Assembly (NCBI GenBank): GCA_014084085.1
Contig: NPFB01000105.1
Span: 1 to 24,978, forward strand
Direction of reading: 5' to 3'
From: Hondaea fermentalgiana
Taxonomy: Eukaryota > Sar > Bigyra > Thraustochytrida > Thraustochytriidae
Length of the DNA: 24,978 nucleotides
A program made the position numbers and the translations under genes. The stretch's first letter is position 1. Every line of letters starts with the position of its first letter. This document shows positions 15,801 through 24,182 of the stretch, one piece after another. The notes beneath the pieces are model-generated. The model was not told the origin of the DNA. It saw only the letters and a program-made list of their open reading frames with translations, and made no database searches.

Positions 15801-18800
15801 CCGCCACGAGTATTGCAAATGCGAGCTCGGGCGGCATCGTTACAGTTCACGAATCTGGCCTCGTGCGCGTATGGGCGCCTGGCCTGTGTCATTTGAGTCA
15901 CGGTCTGCAGAGTACGATTTGCGTACAAGATGACGTCGCCGGTCGTTGCACTGTCGAAACGGCAAGTGCGCTTTATCTCGGGGCCGGTGTGAGCGTCTTG
16001 GGCATTGGCATCCACGAAGCAGCTGAAAACGGGCAAAGTGCCGCTGCCAAGGTGCTGCTGTACTCGCGCGCGCGATCGGGTTTCAGTCTTGTCGCGCGTG
16101 ACCAGGCTGTCGAGTTCAAGCTCTTAGGCTCGACACGGGCTGCACTGCGTCGCGCCAAGCTCGTGGGAATTGCTTGGTCCGGACGCGACTTTGGCCTTAT
16201 TGCCGCAACTTCGAATCAGCTGCACCTCTTTCAGGGCTGGGTGCGGCACCCGCCTGTGGGCGACATGGCCAAAGAACTCAACATGTTACGGCGCCGTATG
16301 CAGCTCGAGGGAAAAGGAGTTTCAAGCAGCAGGACAGAGCAGCTCGAGGCTCTGAATGGTCTCGGTGACGCCGCAGTCGCCCTCCAGCTGCCCATGGCGC
16401 TGCACCGCCCCAGGCCAATCTTGGAGTTGCTTCGCGCAGGTTGCGTCTCGCCTGTGCGCGCAATTCTTAAGACCATTCTGGCCGCACTCGAGGAAAAGAA
16501 ACAAGAAAATGAAGACGCTTACGGACAAGATGAGGCTCCTCCTCGCTCTGCAATGTTCGTGTCTGCCCCTGATATCGAGTTGCACGAGATTGTGCGGGAG
16601 ATCTGGAACGATGCTGAAAACGAAATGGCCCCCTCTACCACTGACCATGAGGATGCCGCCAGTCAAGACGCTGCACAGAGCCAGGACGATACCTCGGGTG
16701 GCAAAGACACTGCAGCAGCTCTTTTTGCGGACGACGACTGGTCCATGGGTGGCCCATCAACACAACGTACAACGGGAGGTGCCGCTGCGGCGCTCTTTGA
16801 CGAGGATCCCTGGGACTCCATGCTGACCTCTTCCGCAGCGCAGACAACGCTCTCGGATCCTACTCAGGACGTCGAAAGATCTCGATCCGAGTTGGCGGAG
16901 CTCTTGGTCTCGTACACGATCAAGGACATGCCCCCGCTGGAACAGCTCCAGCTGACAGCGCTCGCGGGTGTTTTCGACGACGTGTATGGAATGAATGACG
17001 CTGACAAAGGTGGCTTTGGGGACTCTGTAGACAAATGCGGGGCGAAGTTTATGCTGGCGTACCAGCTTTTTCGTGTATCGAAGCGCGTGCTTCCGTTGTC
17101 GGAGCGCCCACGTGCCATGCCCACGGCCGATCTGCTCTGGGCTCTGGACTCTGATAGCCAAGACGCCCTGCTCGCCAAGTGCTTGCCTCCCGGCGAGTCA
17201 ACGTGGGATGACGCAAAGGAGATTGGCGTAGGTCTTTGGCTTCGAAGCACTCATGCAGTGCGCGTTCTGGCAGAGGATCTCGCCAAGGTTCAATTCAAGG
17301 AGAGCAAGACGAAAGATCCATTCTCGTGCGCTCTCTTTTATTTTGCGCTCAACAAGGCGTCAGTGGTGAGCGGGCTTTTCAAGCTTGCCAAGAACACCAA
17401 GGCCGCGGAGCTACTCGCGAACGATTTTTCAGATGAACATTGGCAAACGGTGGCCGTGAAGAACGCCTACTCGCTCTTGCGCAAGAAAAGGTATCTGGAG
17501 GCGGCTTCCTTTTTTGTACTTGGCAAGCGACTTGCCGAGGCCGTCAACGTCTGCATCAAGAACCTCGGTGATTTCCAGCTTGCTGTCTTTGTGTGCAAGC
17601 TCGTTGAAGGCGCGGACGGCGAGGTGCAACGCACTGTGTGGGAGTACACGATCAAGCCCCTTGCATTGTATACGATGGACCACTGGCTCGCAAGCATGTG
17701 TCACACCGTTGCCGGAGACCCTGTGGGCGCTTTGTTGGCCTTTGTTGAGGATCGCGAAGCCTTTCTCGCAGAGCAGCAGCAGCATGGGGAAACCAAGGTG
17801 GGTGGTGCCGTACCAGGAGATGCAAGCGAAAGTGCAATTCTTGGAACCACCAGTGCGGACGAGGAGGGTTTTCGAGTCTTTGATGATCTCCCGACGCTTC
17901 TTCGGAAGGGTCTCGTCAACAAGGAGTTGCTTGAAAAGCTGAGTAACGCGCCCTATCCCGGGCTGACACGCTCATTCAACTCGCTCGAACCGTCGTACAT
18001 TCGCACGTTGATTCAAGCAGGCAGCAAACAAAGCGCGTTGGCACCCCTTGTACAGTCTCGAGCTGCTCACCGCGTGCTTCATGATAGTATGGCGCGAGCC
18101 GCCAGTCACGCCGCGTCAACAGGTATTCCACTATTGTCACTCCTTACTTTGCAGACGATCGAGTCTGGTCTCTGTCGATCGTGTATCGAACAGACTCGGC
18201 TGAGGCTTGCCGCGCAAGTGTTGCACCCACTCTTGCTTAAAGCTCACGCAAGCACTGGAGCAGGAAGCGGTGGAGCTGGCACCAAGGGCGATGATGCGCG
18301 AGAAAGTAGCACTTTGAGAATGGTGCCGTTGCCGGACCGTGTGTCCAAGCTGCGCCAGGACTTGCACGCCGTCAACGAGCAGCTTGCTCGTTGCCCCCCT
18401 CAGGACATTCTCGAGTCGCTCTGGCGGATCTCGCGTGCCTCGAACCATTTGGCCGTGGAGTTTACGGTAATTCGAATGCTCAGCGACGTGAATCAGCCGG
18501 CCTTTTTGATTCGATTGCAGCAGCTGCTGCATTCGGTCATGGATAGCTTTGTGGCGCTTGGTCACGGCAATGCTACTTTGGGCGTAGCCGCAGAGCGCAC
18601 CTTGTTACCGGGGCGCAGGCTTGCCGCCTATGCAGTGCTTTTGGTCGATCTTGCAGCAGCCGCGCACGAGATCTTTCACGCGGCGCCGGTCATTCCTGGC
18701 CTAGACAAGCTTCATTTGCCTCCTGCTCTCACCGCGCGTAAGCCGCGCGACGACAACGCTGACGATAGTAATGGCAACAATGGAGTGAACAATGGCAGTG

Positions 18801-21388
18801 GCGACGCGGGTAACGGGGCAGGTCAAGAGCCCGAATCTGCCGACGAAGAGATCTCGGAAATCGCACAGCAGTACAGAGAGATGCTCGACGCCTACGCGCG
18901 GGTTGCGCTTTTTGCTGCTGCGTATTCAATGGGCCAGCACGGGCTCGTGCAAGCTCTTTTGGACGAATCATTTGCACCGTCCGCGATTCGCCAGACAGGT
19001 CTCGAGTTGGCCAACACTTGGTTCGACTACGAGGAGCTGCTCATGTTTGCTGCATCGGCGCACCATCGTCAGGGCAAGAACTTTCGCGATGATTTGACCG
19101 CCCTCTCGGGAACTGTCGGCGAGGACGAGGTCGAAAGCGAGGAAGAGGACATGGTCGCGTGGGGTCTGACGTACGCGGAGCGACTCATGAATGTCGCAGT
19201 GATGCGAAGTGTTCTCACTCTCGTGACACGGGTACGAGACAAGCTTTACCTGATGCAGGGACAGCCGCCTCAACTCGTACACTCTCCTAAATCCGGTAGC
19301 ACTCCGGGGAGCCCCACCTCGCCAGCAGAGAAAGCTCTGCATCCCGAGGTGTACTGTCTGGAACTCATGGAGGAGCTCGTGCAATCGTGCTGGCCCGTGA
19401 ATTGGGCCATGCTTGCAAATCTTTACATGAGCAGCATTCCGGTGGGCTTGTCGAGTGCGGCGCGCTCGCGTCTTGAGCAGATGAAGGTGCAAGCTTTTGC
19501 CGATGAAGACAAGTCGAAACTTTGGAACGCAATCAAAGGCAAGGAGCAGCTGCGGATCGTCGATGCCACGGCTCGCTGGACGGGGAGATCAATCGATCAG
19601 GAACAAGCACGCTCGGGCATTATCCCGGACTCGACAATTTTCTGCACAGACAATGCCAAGGTCGTGCATTCTGCGTCGGGAACGCTCTTTTTATCTGTGG
19701 ATCCGGTGCACGCTCTTGACGGAACCTTGGTGGTGGCCTCGGAGAAGGGTTGCGAGGTGGTGCGACATTCATTTGGAGAAAACGATGGGGATGATGATGA
19801 CGATGATGACATGTTGGGGACCTCCGAAGACGAGGGCAGCTATCCCTTGCGTGCGCACCGGTCCATGCAACTGACGCGATCACCGCTCGGAGTTTCGGGT
19901 CCGGATGTTTCATCTTCGCCGGCCGTTCCTCTTCACAATCGAGCGCAGTCGCAGCCTGCGGACCCATTGCGCCGCTTGCGTCGGCGTTCAATGTCGGACG
20001 AAGCTTTGGCCAAGGCCAAGGGGACAGCGCACGGTGTGGGATCATCGACGGAGAATAGTGAGGTGGGCTCGAGCCGAAGTGCACACCATCACCATCATCA
20101 CCACCACCACCTTTCGATGCGGCGTCTCTCGTCGCGGGGAGTCATGCTCCACGCGTCAAAGATTCGTCGTCCACACATTCGCCTTCGTCGATCGTCGCGC
20201 AAACGGTCGTCTGCGAGTGGGCGGAAAGGCAGAAACAGCGTGCTGCAGCATGCATGGAGCTCGTCCGCCAAATCTTTGCTGATGGTGAGTCAGGATGCCG
20301 GGCAAATCTGGTTCAACGATTCCCTGCGAATCCCTCTCAACAACAACCTTTATTGCGACAGCTTTTTGCACCGTGTTAGTTCGCACAGCCGCGTGGAAGC
20401 GCTCCTTCAGAGCTCGCGCTCGTTGTCCTCGAATGGATCGTCTGCGTCGGACGGCGGGCACGGCGGGTCGCGGACACGACTGCTTCCGCACGTTTCGTCG
20501 CACCACAAGAAGAATGAGGAGACGGTGCGGACGGTGATGCATGTGTCGAGCCACCCATTTCTCCCGCTCTATGTGACGGCGCAATACGACGGTTCGGCAA
20601 TGATTTGGGATGCGGCGCGGGATCCGGAGGAGCCCGTTGTGCGACTGCGCAAGCCCTCTGATGACGCCCGCAAATGGAAGCACGGTCATACGACGCGAGT
20701 TCGGATTTCAGAAGATGGCATGCGCTTCGCGGCGTGCGACTCTGCAGGCCATGTCTTGCTGTGGAATCTCGCAGACTGCCGCGATAGTGAAAACGAGCCC
20801 TTTGGGCAGTTTGCATGCCATACAAAGCGGACCTTGGACTGCGCGTTTTTGAATTACAATGGCAATATCTTTGCGTCTGCGGGACAGAGTCAGCATTCAG
20901 AGAATTTATGTCTCTGGGATCTGTCCATGCCACCCCGATCGTGTCGTGTGGCGTCCGTACACTGCTGCGCGCACAGCGTGGCGTACTCACTCGCATATTT
21001 GCAAGATCAGCAGGTGGTGATTGTGGGTGGCGGCAATGGGCAAATTGGCGTCTTTGACTTACGACAGCGCATGCTGATTCTGGAAGAGGACCATGTGCAC
21101 AGCAAGGCTATTCGCTCTCTTGCGGTCCACCCGACGGGTGGGCGCTACTTTGCGAGTGGGTCCACGGATGGCTCCGTCAAGTTGTGGTCATATCGATCGG
21201 GTAGACTGGCCTCGCATGCACACTTGACGAACATGCATCCGACGCACATGTTCGTTAACGAGCTTACGAGTGACAGCATTCTGTCGCAGCGTGGCACAAC
21301 GGATGTAACGTTCTCGCGCGACTTTTTGTATTCTTGCGGCGCTGATGGAACGGTCAAGATGACCCCCCTCTCTTCGCTTGCGCTGTAG
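12893..21388 (+). CDS. RAV1: RAV1/DmX-like protein (rabconnectin-3 alpha)
   Basis: A 2831-residue protein in one uninterrupted exon. RAV1/DMXL proteins drive assembly of the V1 and Vo sectors of the vacuolar H+-ATPase (RAVE complex in yeast, rabconnectin-3 in animals). N-terminal WD40-type propellers occupy about residues 50-1110. The RAVE-specific Rav1p_C region follows: LLWALDSDSQDALL near 1414, and the KNAYSLLRKKRYLEAASFF block near 1523 with its helical repeats. A long middle part carries low-complexity inserts, an eight-Asp run near 2300 and a nine-His run near 2400. C-terminal WD40 repeats (about 2540-2831) include SGSTDGSVKLWSYRSG near 2755. The length matches animal DMXL (about 3000) rather than yeast Rav1 (about 1360). 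The C-terminal propeller also points to the DMXL form. The ATG at 12893 has A at minus 3 and precedes the first propeller closely. Confidence 0.95.
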   Translation: MTSNSRRPAVISHGYLHSQQDDRDAEAAVKNMRHEKQHAIPQIVQRRVVPGCEPIFCWGLHAGREWVIAASNAGQLSVLCSGAAGASSQSKSFSLWQTIDLRRHRDHFHRHRNGGGSPSPDAPGDGAGTGAGANAGAQESDAGTDNDASEWNITALAWCKPPSAKLGSHPLDPDASYCAAFAVGSFGRVSIFNPTERNVLEWELISVLEPAGAVQCLTWASEGRHLVSGGTQLVLWSPEANAIGPSGASSIAGSVHSGGSAAFTSANTDRNHARLLASRSPAATNGTLSPSGATLGEDDVRSEPFTRRRNHVTSESELRAASEHGGDFSPRDADDLPGYEFPRQSMDGANSLDSEDERIAAFDASWVLEEADGQITLVDFSADSRMFASVSEHSLEVRVWFEGDSLFGNMDYLSLFHPREILALQWRARSDGHSYHVKAQHSHTPQSLVTLCADHIVRIWQESDPQTEELAMFVAIHIDTRHRPLRSIGWLKFINYFEGLRSPFPEHNMYAQVREDFVVGFSSASPFFQSHAHQTTVWGDHQKQSVELRTGPIAQESQSSLDWLVAVDQAGQVCMWSLEGLSDSPRRDIHISPWNKSCSKIFSHVELGSNSNPLVLRRPDDVYLTRHVCGQSDEELLHYESREDFFDEAATRRSAPTNWAAHVYNSFVATCRVTQEFDPHTERDPWPSTCVFDINPRNIETLSFGESGLVYSFAENDTMKMNSAYGTVTHMTLCLARGHTTEITEIVYERVIDLASNYSSLEEAYWVTTIDRSGFAVAWPVRSGSREEDVDADAIVRSGAVPLPMEGNISRAIVSEIAEHHMICLIIDHKGRAHLWLRLGIAAYSWSEAAVPDALQTAIGAFSGEPARYVFAVRDGRYKVHFGIHTASNDLVIVPVTEIMRAVPDIEVGETRVRQFSSGASPLCVAPVSDKQLFGHGALALVALENGKCELQGFAEEGPIETFVLIPDDPATSIANASSGGIVTVHESGLVRVWAPGLCHLSHGLQSTICVQDDVAGRCTVETASALYLGAGVSVLGIGIHEAAENGQSAAAKVLLYSRARSGFSLVARDQAVEFKLLGSTRAALRRAKLVGIAWSGRDFGLIAATSNQLHLFQGWVRHPPVGDMAKELNMLRRRMQLEGKGVSSSRTEQLEALNGLGDAAVALQLPMALHRPRPILELLRAGCVSPVRAILKTILAALEEKKQENEDAYGQDEAPPRSAMFVSAPDIELHEIVREIWNDAENEMAPSTTDHEDAASQDAAQSQDDTSGGKDTAAALFADDDWSMGGPSTQRTTGGAAAALFDEDPWDSMLTSSAAQTTLSDPTQDVERSRSELAELLVSYTIKDMPPLEQLQLTALAGVFDDVYGMNDADKGGFGDSVDKCGAKFMLAYQLFRVSKRVLPLSERPRAMPTADLLWALDSDSQDALLAKCLPPGESTWDDAKEIGVGLWLRSTHAVRVLAEDLAKVQFKESKTKDPFSCALFYFALNKASVVSGLFKLAKNTKAAELLANDFSDEHWQTVAVKNAYSLLRKKRYLEAASFFVLGKRLAEAVNVCIKNLGDFQLAVFVCKLVEGADGEVQRTVWEYTIKPLALYTMDHWLASMCHTVAGDPVGALLAFVEDREAFLAEQQQHGETKVGGAVPGDASESAILGTTSADEEGFRVFDDLPTLLRKGLVNKELLEKLSNAPYPGLTRSFNSLEPSYIRTLIQAGSKQSALAPLVQSRAAHRVLHDSMARAASHAASTGIPLLSLLTLQTIESGLCRSCIEQTRLRLAAQVLHPLLLKAHASTGAGSGGAGTKGDDARESSTLRMVPLPDRVSKLRQDLHAVNEQLARCPPQDILESLWRISRASNHLAVEFTVIRMLSDVNQPAFLIRLQQLLHSVMDSFVALGHGNATLGVAAERTLLPGRRLAAYAVLLVDLAAAAHEIFHAAPVIPGLDKLHLPPALTARKPRDDNADDSNGNNGVNNGSGDAGNGAGQEPESADEEISEIAQQYREMLDAYARVALFAAAYSMGQHGLVQALLDESFAPSAIRQTGLELANTWFDYEELLMFAASAHHRQGKNFRDDLTALSGTVGEDEVESEEEDMVAWGLTYAERLMNVAVMRSVLTLVTRVRDKLYLMQGQPPQLVHSPKSGSTPGSPTSPAEKALHPEVYCLELMEELVQSCWPVNWAMLANLYMSSIPVGLSSAARSRLEQMKVQAFADEDKSKLWNAIKGKEQLRIVDATARWTGRSIDQEQARSGIIPDSTIFCTDNAKVVHSASGTLFLSVDPVHALDGTLVVASEKGCEVVRHSFGENDGDDDDDDDMLGTSEDEGSYPLRAHRSMQLTRSPLGVSGPDVSSSPAVPLHNRAQSQPADPLRRLRRRSMSDEALAKAKGTAHGVGSSTENSEVGSSRSAHHHHHHHHHLSMRRLSSRGVMLHASKIRRPHIRLRRSSRKRSSASGRKGRNSVLQHAWSSSAKSLLMVSQDAGQIWFNDSLRIPLNNNLYCDSFLHRVSSHSRVEALLQSSRSLSSNGSSASDGGHGGSRTRLLPHVSSHHKKNEETVRTVMHVSSHPFLPLYVTAQYDGSAMIWDAARDPEEPVVRLRKPSDDARKWKHGHTTRVRISEDGMRFAACDSAGHVLLWNLADCRDSENEPFGQFACHTKRTLDCAFLNYNGNIFASAGQSQHSENLCLWDLSMPPRSCRVASVHCCAHSVAYSLAYLQDQQVVIVGGGNGQIGVFDLRQRMLILEEDHVHSKAIRSLAVHPTGGRYFASGSTDGSVKLWSYRSGRLASHAHLTNMHPTHMFVNELTSDSILSQRGTTDVTFSRDFLYSCGADGTVKMTPLSSLAL

Positions 21389-21933
21389 AAGTAACTAGTA
21401 AGAAGATGGATGATAAAGTGATGACTTGGATTCCGAAACGCTTGAAATGTCGTGGAAGAGTGCGCTATTGTGGGAGCACAATGGGGGTACCTTTTTTGGG
21501 GGGTGCAACTTTCGTGTTTTCTTGCGGTGTCAAAGGGGCGGGGAAAACGTGGGTTCCCCTTTCGCGCATGTGATCCACGGGTTTGTGTCTGCTCCACATG
21601 CTGCTCTTTCCGACCGACGGGAAGTACGTTTGCCACGTTTGCCTGGTCTGACTGACCGTGAGCGACGCATGGCATTCGATGAAGCTTAGTTGAAAAGACG
21701 AGCGAGCTTCTCGAATGGGTTGGACCAATGATGAGGATCTGCGCGATCCATTCGTTATCGAGACTGTCTGCTAATACAAGCAAAAGACACAAGCTTGAAG
21801 CTTCCAAACATATATTCTCGTGTTCTCTTATAGATTGTTGCGAAGAAGGTTATATTTTTTCTTCAGTCAGATCGAGTGTCGGCCCAAATACGAAGCTCGG
21901 GGTTGCACTGGTTGACGAGGCAAATCAACTCGC
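21389..21933. other. Convergent 3' interval between RAV1 and RCC2
   Basis: 545 bases between two gene ends. It should contain both 3' UTRs. Short open frames on both strands have no recognisable domain. Composition becomes more AT-rich between about 21770 and 21870. No RNA gene is seen. Confidence 0.5.
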
Positions 21934-23505
21934 CTACTTCTTGCGGCGCTTGGCCTTGGGCTTGACTTCTTCCTCCTCTTCCTCCTCTTCGTCATCATCG
22001 TCATCGTCGCCGGCTGAAGCGTCATCGTCGTCTTCATCATCGACGTCAATGGGCGCGTCATCATCTTCATCATCTTCCTCGTTATTTGCAGGGCGCTTTG
22101 CCTTGGTCTTATTCTTTGCACGCTTGGCACGGCGCTCCTCCAGAGACTTTTGCGCGGCGGCTTTGGCAAGCGCCGGGTCAACCTCGGCGGGTGCAAAGAC
22201 TGGCAGGGCTTCAACCTTTTCCTTGGAGGTGTCATCTGAGGTGTCGATAATGGCGAGAGAAAAGGCCATGCCTGAGGCGACCTGAAGCGTCAGGGCGCCA
22301 GAGAGAGCATCGACCTCCTTGCTAACAGTGGAAGAGCGCGGAATGTTCTCGCCTTCGCCGTAGCCGAGTTCGCCATAGGTTGGGCTGGGTCCCCAGGTAA
22401 TGAGCTTACGCTCAGACGCAAAACAAATGGAGGTGTTGCCGCAAGAAACGGAGCGGCAGCGCCAGCCCTGAACATTGTTCTCGACCACAGGTCGCATAGT
22501 AGCCTCCCCGGATCGCTTAGTGATGCCGAACATGTACAGTGAGTTGTACGGCTCTCCGGCGACAACAAAGGTAGAAGTGGACCCGCAAGTGATTTGCGTT
22601 CCACGGATCTTGGGTTGCTGGTTCTGCATAAACTTGGGAATGTTCGGGTCCAGGGGTGGGGGCTCCATGGAGAAGAGTTCGACAGCCGTGGGCTCAAAGT
22701 GGTCCTTGTTGTCGCCGTGGCCAAGACGACCAAAGCCGCCAAAGCCCCAGGTGTAGATGCGCCCTTGGGTGTCCATGGCACACGTGTGCTGGGCGCCACA
22801 GGCCACATCGGTGATGGTCACGTCGCCGTAGGCACGTTGCAGGGCGACGATGGGCTCGGGGCGCGTGGTGCACTCAAAGGTGTACTTGTTGGAGCGCTCG
22901 AGGGTCTTTCCCTCGGTTCCGTTGCCGAGAACGCCCTTTTCTGGATGACCGAAAGAGTAAATGACACCGTGGCTGCCGACGATGATGGAAAAGTCACGGC
23001 CACAGGCAGCCGCGGTGATGACGCTTGCAATGTCGACGGTAACGAACTTTTTCACCATGTCGACCTTGCGCCCAATACCGAGCTGTCCCGACTTGCCGAG
23101 ACCAGCCGCAAAGAGGGACCCACGCGCACTATAGAGAAGCGTATGGTTCGGGCCGGCACCGCCGCCGATGATGGACTCCGAGTTGGGCACCTCAACGGGG
23201 GTGGGGTTGTAGAGGTTTGTCTGGTGGCCATGTCCGAGCTGGCCATGCATATTTCGGCCCCACGTGTACGCCTGGCCGGTGGCGCTCAGTGCGATGCATG
23301 TTCCGGAGTTAGGTCCAGAGATGACCTTGGTCACCTTGATACCTACGAGCGGCTTGAGACGTTGGAAGCCCCACAAAAGCTGGTTTTCCACGCCGTCAAA
23401 ATTGCTCGTCTTGGAGTTCTTGCCTAGCATGCTCCAGCTTGCGTGGCCGGCAAAGACGACCTCGCCGCCCTTCTTTTCATCCTCGCCCGACGCTGCGCCC
23501 GACAT
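21934..23505 (-). CDS. RCC2: RCC2/TD-60-like RCC1-repeat protein
   Basis: A 523-residue protein with seven-bladed RCC1-type repeats. Diagnostic strands include WGRNMHGQLGHG near 82, GLGKSGQLGIG near 135, YSFGHPEKGVLG near 183, YTWGFGGFGRLGHGD near 251 and WGPSPTYGELGYG near 371. The last two closely match RCC2 rather than RCC1. In animals RCC2 (TD-60) binds centromeric chromatin and the spindle midzone, and regulates small GTPases and the chromosomal passenger complex. The N-terminus is short. Residues 450-523 form a tail absent from the animal protein's C-terminus: a basic block, long Asp/Glu runs, then KPKAKRRKK, probably a nuclear localisation signal. The gene is a single coding exon. The ATG at 23505 is the first in the frame. 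A donor-like site upstream (23866) could mark a 5' UTR intron. Confidence 0.93.
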   Translation of the reverse strand: MSGAASGEDEKKGGEVVFAGHASWSMLGKNSKTSNFDGVENQLLWGFQRLKPLVGIKVTKVISGPNSGTCIALSATGQAYTWGRNMHGQLGHGHQTNLYNPTPVEVPNSESIIGGGAGPNHTLLYSARGSLFAAGLGKSGQLGIGRKVDMVKKFVTVDIASVITAAACGRDFSIIVGSHGVIYSFGHPEKGVLGNGTEGKTLERSNKYTFECTTRPEPIVALQRAYGDVTITDVACGAQHTCAMDTQGRIYTWGFGGFGRLGHGDNKDHFEPTAVELFSMEPPPLDPNIPKFMQNQQPKIRGTQITCGSTSTFVVAGEPYNSLYMFGITKRSGEATMRPVVENNVQGWRCRSVSCGNTSICFASERKLITWGPSPTYGELGYGEGENIPRSSTVSKEVDALSGALTLQVASGMAFSLAIIDTSDDTSKEKVEALPVFAPAEVDPALAKAAAQKSLEERRAKRAKNKTKAKRPANNEEDDEDDDAPIDVDDEDDDDASAGDDDDDDEEEEEEEEVKPKAKRRKK

Positions 23506-23804
23506 CCTCTCCGGTCAAGATACGCCACGCTACGCCACGCCACGGACACGCGACGTGCTTTGCCAACGAGCTCGCCGGCTTGCTCGCTGCACGCTCCGCC
23601 CTCTCGAAGTTGGGCGGCGCGCGACTCGCTCAGGCGCTGCGCGGGGCTTCTGCTCGCCCTCCCGCGGTGCGCGCTTCTCCCCGCTGTCCTCGCGCGCACG
23701 TGCGGGCCCGCGAGCGGCGGCGGTTGCTGCTGCAGTACCGGTCGTTTGCCTTGCCTGCTCTGGATTGTTGAACTGGATTGGATTGCGTTCAAGTGGTGGT
23801 TGAG

Positions 23805-23838
23805 TTATACTAGTAGTAGGCCTACTCCCTAGGTATAC
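23805..23838. repeat. Imperfect palindrome centred on AGGCCT
   Basis: The core AGTAGGCCTACT at 23815-23826 is a perfect 12-base palindrome. Flanking TATACTAG on the left and CTAGGTATA on the right extend it with one extra base and a small mismatch. It lies about 310 bases upstream of the RCC2 start and could bind a dimeric factor. No known site is identified. Confidence 0.6.
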
Positions 23839-23934
23839 TATAGTGGAAGGAGAGAAGGAATCTTACCGTGTTGCGACCAACGAAAGCATAGCAAGCGGCA
23901 ACAGTTGCAGCGCGAGCCGTGCCAAGGAGGAACG

Positions 23935-24022
23935 CATAAACAAGCAAACAAGCTAGCAAGCAGACAAGCTAGCAAGCAGACAAGCTAGCAAGCAAACAAG
24001 CAAGCAAGCAAGCAAGCAAGCT
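23935..24022. repeat. Tandem repeat of CAAG-type units
   Basis: Three 16-base units ACAAGCTAGCAAGCAG (last base variable) run to about 23995, followed by about six CAAG tetramers to 24022. On the minus strand it reads (CTTG)n about 430-515 bases upstream of RCC2. The unit resembles the array upstream of NPL4. Confidence 0.9.
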
Positions 24023-24182
24023 CGCGACATGCGGGCCGGGGAGGAACGTTTGATAATTAGAACGGTGACCTCCATCGTAGGGAGAGGACACGACTTGACT
24101 GTAAGGATGATGCGAAGTCTACACCTTCTCGGAGCATTTATACAGTTTCGGGTTTTCTAGCCTTGAGAAAAAGAAGAGTAGA

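Larger units (their letters stand above)
23506..24182. promoter_or_regulatory. RCC2 upstream region and DAD1 3' UTR
   Basis: 677 bases upstream of RCC2 on the minus strand and downstream of DAD1. The first 270 bases are GC-rich. An imperfect palindrome lies at about 23805-23838, a minus-strand donor-like site (ACG/GTAAGA) at 23866, and a tandem repeat at 23935-24022. No gene is seen. Confidence 0.5.

Noticed and set aside
23935..24022. CRISPR-like direct repeats
   Set aside because: Units are contiguous with no unique spacers and degrade into CAAG tetramers. This is a eukaryotic microsatellite.
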